Assembly: GCA_030630425.1 (NCBI GenBank)
Contig: DAOVNB010000020.1
Coordinates: 1-8,226, forward strand
DNA length: 8,226 nt
Source: an archaeon
GTDB taxonomy: Archaea; EX4484-52; B79-G9
Direction of reading: 5' to 3'
Shown: piece after piece, positions 1 through 4,576 of the stretch
Layout of the letters: every line of letters starts with the position of its first letter
Position numbering within the stretch: the stretch's first letter is position 1
Made by a program: the position numbers and the translations under genes
Notes under the pieces: generated by a model
Databases searched by the model: none
Seen by the model: only the letters and a program-made list of their open reading frames with translations
What the model was told of the DNA's origin: nothing

Positions 1-420
1 AGACTCGCCGATTATAAGGCCCACAACAAAAAGCCCTGCTGCAATGAGTATCTTTGAAAGATACATAAGCGCGTACTTAATCAATACCATCATATCAAAA
101 AAGCCAAGAGCATATGCTGCAGAAAAAGCAACAATGGCGTATAATAGCCACATTACAATAAATGCAACAAGATCTGAAAAACCTCCACCATATCCTATTG
201 CCTGAAAAAAGCGCCGCGCATCTAGTTTTGCAAGATAAGTATCTGTATTTGCAATCACTAAAAGCCTGCGCACAATATCAGAAAATATTCTTGAAACTAT
301 GATTCCCACAATCAATATAACCACTGCAGTTGCAACATTGCTGTTTACAACAGCATCAAAAATATTTTTTGTGTTTATTTCCGCCCACAAACTGTCTAAT
401 GTTTCTCCAAGAACTGCCAA
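1..420 (-). CDS. Small membrane protein of the mechanosensitive-channel-like conserved TM-helix type, partial (C-terminus off the window)
   Basis: The reverse strand reads openly through 140 codons to the window edge, so the C-terminal end is missing. Residues about 32-50 (ATAVVILIVGIIVSRIF) form one hydrophobic helix, followed by a basic stretch with RR and a soluble linker. A second helix (LVAFIVMWLLYAIVAFSAAYALGF) and a third (LIAAGLFVVGLIIGES) follow. This spacing of helix, amphipathic linker and helix with an AxxLGFFD turn resembles the 'conserved TM helix' repeat of MscS-related archaeal and bacterial proteins. The family is named after channels, but a channel role here is inferred only. 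The start is uncertain: the frame has no ATG, and TTG at 420 follows GGTGAT by only 2 bases. An ATG at 431 with a TATA-like CATATAAA upstream lies in another frame that stops after 11 codons. The gene is divergent from the lipid dehydrogenase gene. Confidence 0.6.
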   Translation of the reverse strand, partial: MAVLGETLDSLWAEINTKNIFDAVVNSNVATAVVILIVGIIVSRIFSDIVRRLLVIANTDTYLAKLDARRFFQAIGYGGGFSDLVAFIVMWLLYAIVAFSAAYALGFFDMMVLIKYALMYLSKILIAAGLFVVGLIIGES

Positions 421-510
421 AAAATCACCATTTGCTTTAAAATATGTTCTTTGCGGTTTATATGTATTTTGTATTAGCCATATTATTCTATGGATTTCGA
501 GGCGAAAACA

Positions 511-518
511 ATATAATA
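511..518 (+). promoter_or_regulatory. TATA box of the glycerol-1-phosphate dehydrogenase gene
   Basis: ATATAATA is centred about 25 bases before the ATG at 539, the normal archaeal distance from TATA box to transcription start. This implies a leaderless mRNA and supports ATG 539 over the longer open frame that begins near 299. Confidence 0.5.
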
Positions 519-538
519 GATACCGCCAAAGTTTATAC

Positions 539-1648
539 ATGACACTGGTTAAAAATATAGAAGCTATTCTTAAGACATACAACAAAAAAGATTTCAATTA
601 TAAAAAAGTCATCAATCGAAACAATATAGATGTGCGGTTCGAAAAAGATGATGCCTCATTCAAAAAAGAGCTCCCAAAAGATGACAATACACTTCTTATA
701 ATTACAGACCCCGGGTTTTCGGGAACATATCTTCAAAATCTCAATATCTATAAAAAAGCATATATCTGGACTATTGAAGAAGAAAGCATGGAAGAAGTCA
801 AAAAAATAATGACTGCATTCCCACAGCCTTCAAAAATAATGGGTTTCGGCGGCGGGAGAGCATTGGATGTTGCCAAAATGACTGCATTTAAATTAGAAAA
901 ACTGCTTATATCCGCCCCTACTGCCCCAAGCCATGACGGACTTATTGCAAAAAACTGCGCCCTTAAAGTATTGGGTGAAAAAAAATCATTTTCAACTATA
1001 TATCCATCCCAGATTCTTGTTCCTGAACACCTTTGGGCGTCTTCAGGAGATTTAAAACGCGCAGGAGCCCTTGATATTGCAAGCAATGTTGTGGCGCTTC
1101 AGGATGTCTCTCTTTCAATGAAACAAACAGAATTCAGGCCAGATGGTGAACATATGGTCTATTCGCTTCTTTCAGTCAGAAAAATACTTAAAGAACAGAC
1201 AATGGATTCCTTAGCAGAGGCGCTTATCATGTCCGGGCTTGCAATGGATACGCAATCAAACTATTGTTCAGGTTCTGAGCATGAGGTTGAGAAGGCTATA
1301 AGCGCTTACGGTTTGGGAAACAGGGGTCCGGGCACATACCTCCACGGCCAGCTTGCAGGAACAGGAGCCCTTATTGCCGCAAAAATTTACGAGATGTATA
1401 CAGATATTATTCCTGACGGCCTTTTCTTTGACAAAAAAACACTTTACAGCGAAATAAGGCGGCTTTTTTACAAATACGATGTTTTGCATCTCGCATTAAA
1501 GCCGTTGCTTGAAAAAAGGGATATTATTGAAAAAATACTTGAAAATTTAAGTGCTGTAAGACCCGAAAGATATACTATATGGAACATTGTAGATTCCGAA
1601 GAAATTGACTGGAAACAGGTTTTAGATGAAATCATAGATGAAAATTAG
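539..1648 (+). CDS. egsA: sn-glycerol-1-phosphate dehydrogenase (NAD(P)-dependent, zinc enzyme)
   Basis: This cytoplasmic enzyme reduces dihydroxyacetone phosphate to sn-glycerol-1-phosphate, the backbone with archaeal stereochemistry. The product is 369 residues, close to the family's usual ~350. Residues 102-113 (GFGGGRALDVAK) are the glycine-rich nucleotide-binding loop of the iron/zinc alcohol dehydrogenase fold. Residues 127-134 (PTAPSHDG) match the family's PTxxSHDG signature. Family members bind zinc with one Asp and two His. The likely ligands here are D179 (AGALDIAS), H248 (SGSEH) and H269 (YLHG). The last two are 21 residues apart, as in characterised homologues. The frame stays open upstream to about 299, but that part overlaps the divergent membrane gene and looks unlike the family. 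ATG 539 also has a correctly spaced TATA box. The stop overlaps the stop of the convergent GGGP synthase gene. A related dehydrogenase such as AraM-type is the main alternative, but the neighbour makes the lipid role likely. Confidence 0.9.
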   Translation: MTLVKNIEAILKTYNKKDFNYKKVINRNNIDVRFEKDDASFKKELPKDDNTLLIITDPGFSGTYLQNLNIYKKAYIWTIEEESMEEVKKIMTAFPQPSKIMGFGGGRALDVAKMTAFKLEKLLISAPTAPSHDGLIAKNCALKVLGEKKSFSTIYPSQILVPEHLWASSGDLKRAGALDIASNVVALQDVSLSMKQTEFRPDGEHMVYSLLSVRKILKEQTMDSLAEALIMSGLAMDTQSNYCSGSEHEVEKAISAYGLGNRGPGTYLHGQLAGTGALIAAKIYEMYTDIIPDGLFFDKKTLYSEIRRLFYKYDVLHLALKPLLEKRDIIEKILENLSAVRPERYTIWNIVDSEEIDWKQVLDEIIDEN

Positions 1649-2421
1649 TTTTTAACCCGTTTTTTTCCTGCTTTTTTTATCTCGTTTATGATTGGCGCAA
1701 GTTTTGCACCGACATCCTTATTCTCTTCAACAAGAGTCCCTGTAACAATAATGTCTGCGCCTGCATCTACTTTTTGTTTTGCGGCTTTCTTGTCTCTTAT
1801 CCCTCCGCCAACAATAATTATATTTTTGGTTGCGCGCCTTACAGCCGCAACAGTCATGTCAGGGACCGGGTCTTTTACGCCTGAGCCTGCTTCAAGATAT
1901 ACAAGCCGCATACCTAAATACTCTCCTGCAAGGGCGTATGCTGCTGCAATTTCGGGCTTTTCGCGAGGGATTGGCTTTGCATCGCCTATAAAGGATACTG
2001 TTCCACCAGGATATATCACAAGATAGGCCATAGGTATTGGCTCCACACCTGCTTTTCTTATAACAGGAGCGCCAATGGCTTGTGCGCCTGTAATCCAATA
2101 AGGATTCTGGGAATTTAAAAGGCTCATGAAAAAAACAGCATCTGCAAGCTTTGTGACACCATCCACATTGCCGGGGAATACAATAACCGGGAGTTTTGTT
2201 GTCTGTTTTATTGTGCGCATAGTATCCAAGGCATCAGTATATCCTGCACCCATGGAACCGCCGACCATAAACGCATCTGTTCCAGCTGCCTCTGCCTGCG
2301 TTACTATTTCATTTACGCGCTTTTGCCCCTGGTCATCAGGATCAATAAGCGTAAAATGAAGAGCGCCGTCTTTTTTAAGCTTTTCCCGTAAGTTTTCTTC
2401 AACTTTGCCGATTTTTAGCAT
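1645..2421 (-). CDS. Geranylgeranylglyceryl phosphate synthase (GGGPS)
   Basis: This prenyltransferase joins geranylgeranyl diphosphate to sn-glycerol-1-phosphate, forming the first ether bond of archaeal lipids. The 258-residue product shows the TIM-barrel signatures of the PcrB/GGGPS family in order: FTLIDPD at 23-29, GGS at 54-56, FPGN at 82-85, FFMSLLNS at 97-104, YPGGTVSFIGDA at 137-148, YLEAGSG at 175-181, GGGIRD at 205-210 and TGTLVEE at 228-234. Residues of the YLEAGSG, GGGIR and TGT loops bind the phosphate of glycerol-1-phosphate. The long form with a YPGG loop resembles group II archaeal enzymes more than bacterial PcrB, which is shorter. The N-terminal FTLIDPD follows the expected short lead-in, supporting ATG 2421. 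A GAGGAAG sequence lies 5 bases upstream. The TATA-like AGTATAAAAA at 2447-2456 would start transcription near 2426, so the leader is very short. The gene converges on egsA with a 4-base overlap. The tail (KKAGKKRVKN) is very basic. Confidence 0.93.
   Translation of the reverse strand: MLKIGKVEENLREKLKKDGALHFTLIDPDDQGQKRVNEIVTQAEAAGTDAFMVGGSMGAGYTDALDTMRTIKQTTKLPVIVFPGNVDGVTKLADAVFFMSLLNSQNPYWITGAQAIGAPVIRKAGVEPIPMAYLVIYPGGTVSFIGDAKPIPREKPEIAAAYALAGEYLGMRLVYLEAGSGVKDPVPDMTVAAVRRATKNIIIVGGGIRDKKAAKQKVDAGADIIVTGTLVEENKDVGAKLAPIINEIKKAGKKRVKN
1649..1678 (+). terminator. T-tract terminator of egsA, embedded in the opposite gene
   Basis: Just after the egsA stop the + strand carries three T-runs: T5 at 1649-1653, T7 at 1660-1666 and T7 at 1672-1678. 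Archaeal RNA polymerase terminates at such T-tracts without needing a hairpin. The same bases encode the lysine-rich C-terminal tail of the GGGP synthase on the other strand. Confidence 0.5.
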
Positions 2422-2446
2422 AAATACTTCCTCAAAATATAGTTTG

Positions 2447-2456
2447 TTTTTATACT
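2447..2456 (-). promoter_or_regulatory. TATA box of the GGGP synthase gene
   Basis: The reverse strand reads AGTATAAAAA, centred about 30 bases before ATG 2421. Transcription would begin near 2426, giving a leader of only a few bases. Confidence 0.4.
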
Positions 2457-2514
2457 ACTATTTAGAAAATTATAAAAATGATGCTTTTTTCAAGCACCAT
2501 GATTAATAACGGTT

Positions 2515-2664
2515 TTACTTTTTTGGAGCACCGATTCGAAACATTTTTGTTCCACAAACAGGACATACGCCCTTTGTTGCCGGTCTTCCGTTTTTCATTG
2601 TTATATTCTCTGGATCTTTCATTTCTCTTTTTGCCTTGCATTTTACACAATATGCTTCAACCAT
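2515..2664 (-). CDS. 49-residue zinc ribbon protein, DUF5679 type
   Basis: The short reverse-strand frame begins MVEAYCVKCKAK and ends CGTKMFRIGAPKK. Two CxxC pairs (C6/C9 and C34/C37) can bind one zinc ion in a small zinc ribbon. The sequence between them (MKNGRPATKGVCPVCG) matches my memory of the DUF5679 family, which is common in archaea and of unknown function; the last residues are basic, as in nucleic-acid-binding ribbons, but that role is inferred. The start is well supported: AGGTGAT at 2670-2676, complementary to the 16S rRNA 3' end, sits 5 bases before ATG 2664, and a TATA box lies further upstream. The gene is 93 bases upstream of the GGGP synthase start on the same strand. That gene has its own TATA box, so co-transcription is possible but not needed. 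Confidence 0.85.
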   Translation of the reverse strand: MVEAYCVKCKAKREMKDPENITMKNGRPATKGVCPVCGTKMFRIGAPKK

Positions 2665-2669
2665 AGTAC

Positions 2670-2676
2670 ATCACCT
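2670..2676 (-). promoter_or_regulatory. Strong ribosome binding site of the zinc ribbon gene
   Basis: The reverse strand reads AGGTGAT, 5 bases before ATG 2664. It fixes the start of this very short gene. Confidence 0.7.
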
Positions 2677-2699
2677 GTATTTCTTTATGGGGTGGTGTC

Positions 2700-2707
2700 T
2701 ATATAAA
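2700..2707 (-). promoter_or_regulatory. TATA box of the zinc ribbon gene
   Basis: The reverse strand reads TTTATATA, centred about 39 bases before ATG 2664. Transcription would start near 2678, just ahead of the ribosome binding site, leaving a leader of about 14 bases. Confidence 0.55.
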
Positions 2708-2799
2708 AGTAAGGTATGTGCATATATTTTTCATGTTTTTCAATAGATTTATACGAATAAATTACAAAAAATGTGATATGTCATGAAATTTTGGTGAGA

Positions 2800-2819
2800 C
2801 CACAGACTAAAGTCCGTGG
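2800..2819. repeat. Hairpin 1 with ACTAAAGT apex, IS200/IS605-end-like
   Basis: CCAC at 2800-2803 pairs with GTGG at 2816-2819, and GACT at 2805-2808 pairs with AGTC at 2811-2814. There is one A/C mismatch and the apical loop is only AA. Hairpins of this kind, with a CTAAAG core, are typical of the subterminal ends of IS200/IS605-type elements and their short non-autonomous derivatives. No transposase is present nearby. Confidence 0.5.
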
Positions 2820-2830
2820 CTTGATTGGTG

Positions 2831-2900
2831 GAATTCCAAGCCTTTCAAGATTTTGCTCCGCACTAAAGTATGGAGCTACAATCATTGAAAGTGTGAATTC
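2831..2900. repeat. 70-base imperfect palindrome (hairpin 2) with the same ACTAAAGT apex
   Basis: The arms pair from outside to inside: GAATTC (2831-2836) with GAATTC (2895-2900); CTTTCAA (2842-2848) with TTGAAAG (2885-2891); GATT (2849-2852) with AATC (2880-2883); GCTCC (2855-2859) with GGAGC (2872-2876); ACT (2862-2864) with AGT (2867-2869). The short unpaired steps between them are uneven. The apex ACTAAAGT is shared with hairpin 1 at 2800-2819. It could be the end of a decayed IS200/IS605-type element, a structured RNA, or a regulatory palindrome, since it stops only 10 bases before the TATA box of the next gene. Confidence 0.55.
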
Positions 2901-2909
2901 ATAAACAGA

Positions 2910-2918
2910 TTTATAAAT
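2910..2918 (+). promoter_or_regulatory. TATA box of the small membrane protein gene at 2940
   Basis: TTTATAAAT is centred 26 bases before ATG 2940, implying a leaderless mRNA and supporting that start. Confidence 0.6.
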
Positions 2919-2939
2919 AAAAGAATATATAACTACTAT

Positions 2940-3413
2940 ATGGTGGTATTAAATGCTATTAACTCTGTAGCTGATATGATTGCAAATACCTTTTACGGTG
3001 CAGTTTCTTCTAGTGCAAGTTATTGTCCGCCATATTCTAATGGTCTTATGCATGTTGCTGGTCCTGGAGCATTTGTTTTTTTATTAGGTAAAGGGACGGC
3101 AAAAGCAACAGCATACATAGTTGAAGAAAAAAGCAAAAATATCCCTTTAATCGGTAAGAGTGTTAGCAAAGGAGTTAAGTTTGCAGGGAATCATTCTAAT
3201 GTTTTTGGTTTTTTAGCAGCGGGTTTGGCAGAACTTGTCTGGTTAGGTGTTGTAGAGCCCAATTCCCCCTATGATATAGACACAACAGCAAGTGATATTA
3301 TCGGCGTTGCAGAAACAGTACTTGGTGCCACTCTCGCATATGGCGCAACGAATATAGAAAAACCTAAAGAAATTTACTGTGCTGTTAAGGATAAAATACT
3401 TTTTAGAAATTAA
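2940..3413 (+). CDS. Small membrane protein of unknown function, faintly VanZ-like
   Basis: I do not recognise this 157-residue protein. It has three hydrophobic stretches: about 36-50 (GLMHVAGPGAFVFLL), 87-106 (NVFGFLAAGLAELVWLGVV) and 119-136 (DIIGVAETVLGATLAYGA). Between the first two lies a soluble part with lysines. His38, Glu98, Asp112/114 and Asp119 sit at membrane edges, and the last part (E, then DxDxxxxD, then GxxxGAxxAYG) loosely recalls the VanZ-like pattern of a Glu in one helix followed by D...D...G...G. This likeness is weak and no role should be inferred from it. The start ATG 2940 is supported by a TATA box 26 bases upstream. A T6 run at 3417-3422 right after the stop may terminate the transcript. 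The gene lies directly downstream of the long palindrome. A cargo gene of a mobile element is possible but unproven. Confidence 0.6.
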   Translation: MVVLNAINSVADMIANTFYGAVSSSASYCPPYSNGLMHVAGPGAFVFLLGKGTAKATAYIVEEKSKNIPLIGKSVSKGVKFAGNHSNVFGFLAAGLAELVWLGVVEPNSPYDIDTTASDIIGVAETVLGATLAYGATNIEKPKEIYCAVKDKILFRN

Positions 3414-3416
3414 ATA

Positions 3417-3422
3417 TTTTTT
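3417..3422 (+). terminator. T6 run after the small membrane protein gene
   Basis: Six T residues begin 4 bases after the stop codon of the gene at 2940-3413. Archaeal polymerases can stop at such tracts. Confidence 0.3.
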
Positions 3423-3457
3423 GAGTCGTATCCCGATGATAAAAAAATAGAAGTGAG

Positions 3458-3474
3458 TTAATGCGAAGCATTAA
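3458..3474. repeat. Perfect 7-bp hairpin with GAA loop
   Basis: TTAATGC (3458-3464) and GCATTAA (3468-3474) are perfect inverted copies around GAA. The core GCGAAGC is known to form an unusually stable mini-hairpin in DNA. It lies in the 117-base space between convergent genes, so it could also help end transcription of either one. Confidence 0.5.
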
Positions 3475-3527
3475 TGTCGCTGTTTTGATATTATGAGTGG
3501 GTTGACATCGAACCTATTGAATGGGCT

Positions 3528-3544
3528 GAGTTACAAAATAACTC
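3528..3544. repeat. 6-bp hairpin across the stop codon of the deaminase gene
   Basis: GAGTTA (3528-3533) and TAACTC (3539-3544) are perfect inverted copies around CAAAA. On the reverse strand the loop is TTTTG. The stop codon of the deaminase gene lies inside one arm, so it may mark the 3' end of that mRNA. Confidence 0.35.
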
Positions 3545-4229
3545 GCATACCCACGCCTTTAAAATTTTTAGGAATTGGTTCTGTTCGGTTTTTGAAATCC
3601 TGAAGAATGGCTAATATCTCTGTTCTATAGCCTGTATCCAAAAGCAGACTTAACCAAGCATCACCCGGAGTAATCATGGCGTTTCTTGCAAATGCTTCAA
3701 ATTCTCTATCAAAAACAATCCCTTTCAAAATGTATTCTGCTTCAGTTTTTACACATTCAAATACCTTAATTCCTCTTGAAGTCATTTCTGCGGCGTAAAG
3801 CATTTCATGCAACCGGGGATACCCTTCCTTGTATGCGCCAAAATAAACTTCGCCTATTTCAAAGTGTATAATCAAATCCTTGCATCTTTGGCAGGGAAAT
3901 CCAGTTGTAAATAATCTGGCGTTTTTCAAGTCCTGCTGTAGAATATAGGCATCTAACATCGTTCTGCCCTCTGCACAAAGAGAAGGGCATGTAAGGTACT
4001 CCAGTGCGCCAACACTCTTGTCTCTTGTACAGTATTCAGGTCCTTTAGCTTTGCATGAATCTTCCTTGCTGCCGTTTGAGCCCTCAAAGACCATTCCATT
4101 AGTCAACTGCAAAAGTGCGCCAATCTCTCTTATATTGCAGGTGCCGGTTTTGCTAAGTTCATAACACCGATCCAGGAAGGGTTTCGCTAACTCAGGGGTT
4201 ATCTGTTCTACTGGAATATTTTGATACAT
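3531..4229 (-). CDS. dCMP deaminase-like zinc-dependent deaminase
   Basis: The protein belongs to the cytidine/deoxycytidylate deaminase superfamily, which removes the amino group of a pyrimidine base using one zinc ion. Residues (232-aa form) include GSNG at 50-53, like the substrate loop GYNG of dCMP deaminases, the catalytic C85-A86-E87, and P112-C113-QR-C116 for the other zinc ligands. Most dCMP deaminases have HAE, so Cys replaces His here, as in cytidine deaminases. Cysteines 59, 67 and 81 may hold a second structural zinc, as in some dCMP deaminases. About 65 residues (168-232) extend past the core and are unassigned. dCMP, a related nucleotide or a modified base are all possible substrates. 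Three starts are possible: ATG 4229 lies 24 bases after TTTATATC (4249-4256) and fits leaderless spacing; ATG 4238 and GTG 4274 would use the TATA box at 4301-4308 instead. Confidence 0.8.
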   Translation of the reverse strand: MYQNIPVEQITPELAKPFLDRCYELSKTGTCNIREIGALLQLTNGMVFEGSNGSKEDSCKAKGPEYCTRDKSVGALEYLTCPSLCAEGRTMLDAYILQQDLKNARLFTTGFPCQRCKDLIIHFEIGEVYFGAYKEGYPRLHEMLYAAEMTSRGIKVFECVKTEAEYILKGIVFDREFEAFARNAMITPGDAWLSLLLDTGYRTEILAILQDFKNRTEPIPKNFKGVGMRVIL

Positions 4230-4248
4230 AGGACGCATTATGAAGGTA

Positions 4249-4256
4249 GATATAAA
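4249..4256 (-). promoter_or_regulatory. TATA box of the deaminase gene
   Basis: The reverse strand reads TTTATATC, 24 bases (centre) before ATG 4229. A second candidate, TTATTTATA at about 4301-4309, would serve the longer forms starting at 4238 or 4274. Which is used decides the protein's N-terminus. Confidence 0.4.
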
Positions 4257-4330
4257 TATCTTTCCATTTATCACTATCTTCTAGTAATAATAACTCATTC
4301 TATAAATAAGTCATATCAATACGCATTTTA

Positions 4331-4346
4331 GTTTGTTTTTACAAAC
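4331..4346. repeat. 6-bp hairpin between tRNA and deaminase genes
   Basis: GTTTGT (4331-4336) and ACAAAC (4341-4346) pair around TTTT. It lies downstream of the tRNA and upstream of the deaminase promoter on the same strand, where it could separate the two units. Confidence 0.3.
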
Positions 4347-4383
4347 CTGAAAATCACTTAAAATACTAGGGAAAACACTTCAA

Positions 4384-4390
4384 GAAAAAG
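4384..4390 (-). terminator. T-run terminator after the tRNA gene
   Basis: The reverse strand reads CTTTTTC just 6-7 bases past the CCA end of the tRNA gene. A short T-run is the usual archaeal termination signal for tRNA transcripts. Confidence 0.4.
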
Positions 4391-4396
4391 ATGTTG

Positions 4397-4520
4397 TGGT
4401 GCAGGGGACGCGATTTTCACATCTTTTGCAAAAATTGTGCATTAAGATGATTTGAACGCGCGCATGGACTAACCAACCAGGCCCTCAACCTGGCGCCGTT
4501 GACCGCTTGGCTACCCCTGC
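4397..4520 (-). tRNA. tRNA-Leu(GAG) with a 37-base intron in the T-loop
   Basis: The reverse strand folds as a complete class II tRNA. Acceptor: GCAGGGG (4520-4514) pairs in all 7 positions with CCCCTGC (4407-4401), followed by encoded ACCA (4400-4397). D-arm: GCC/GGC, with GG in the loop. Anticodon stem: CCAGG/CCTGG (4493-4489 and 4481-4477) with loop TTGAGGG; the anticodon GAG at 4486-4484 reads CTC and CTT leucine codons. A 15-base variable arm (4476-4462) with TGG/CCA pairing is typical of tRNA-Leu. The T-stem GCGCG (4461-4457) finds its partner CGCGT (4412-4408) only if about 37 bases are removed; the mature T-loop is then TTCAAAT. The mature length is 87 with CCA. A TATA-like TATAAAAA ends about 26 bases before the 5' end. 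Confidence 0.93.
4414..4450 (-). other. Archaeal tRNA intron at position 59/60 with a canonical bulge-helix-bulge motif
   Basis: Reading the reverse strand: T-stem GCGCG, then TTCA (4456-4453), bulge AAT (4452-4450), CATCTT (4449-4444), loop, AAGATG (4425-4420), TGAA (4419-4416), bulge AAT (4415-4413), T-stem CGCGT. TTCA/TGAA is the 4-bp central helix, CATCTT/AAGATG the 6-bp inner helix, and both bulges have exactly 3 bases. Archaeal splicing endonuclease cuts such bulges after the second base, giving the intron 4450-4414. Because AAATC occurs at both junctions, sequence alone leaves the cut ambiguous by a few bases; the motif resolves it. Confidence 0.88.
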
Positions 4521-4543
4521 ATAAATATAAATTCTCTGCTTAG

Positions 4544-4554
4544 TTTTTTATATT
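4544..4554. promoter_or_regulatory. Shared TATA element of the divergent tRNA-Leu and EamA transporter genes
   Basis: The + strand reads TTTTTTATATT, the - strand AATATAAAAAA. Its centre is about 26 bases from the transporter ATG at 4577 and about 30 from the tRNA 5' end at 4520. Both distances fit TATA-directed starts, one giving a leaderless mRNA and the other a start a few bases before the tRNA. No other TATA box at the right distance is seen for the transporter. Confidence 0.45.
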
Positions 4555-4576
4555 CAACCACACATTTATTATACCT

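Noticed and set aside
299..538. N-terminal extension of egsA by 80 codons back to ATG 299
   Set aside because: The extension overlaps the divergent membrane gene, does not resemble the family, and would put the correctly spaced TATA box at 511-518 inside the gene.
748..1086. Reverse-strand open frame of 112 codons inside egsA
   Set aside because: It lies wholly inside a well-supported gene, has no domain-like pattern, and is a shadow of that gene's codon use.
1688..2359. Plus-strand open frames inside the GGGP synthase gene
   Set aside because: They are low-complexity Ala/Ser/Pro/Thr-rich shadows of the conserved enzyme, with no supporting start signals.
2462..2666. Open frames of 62 codons on both strands over the zinc ribbon gene
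   Set aside because: The 49-residue frame at 2515-2664 has two CxxC pairs, a strong ribosome site and a TATA box; the others have none of these.
3500..3517. GGTTGACATCGAACC, which looks like a tRNA T-arm remnant
   Set aside because: It has only a 4-bp stem, the loop does not fit TTCRANY, and no acceptor or anticodon arm is nearby.
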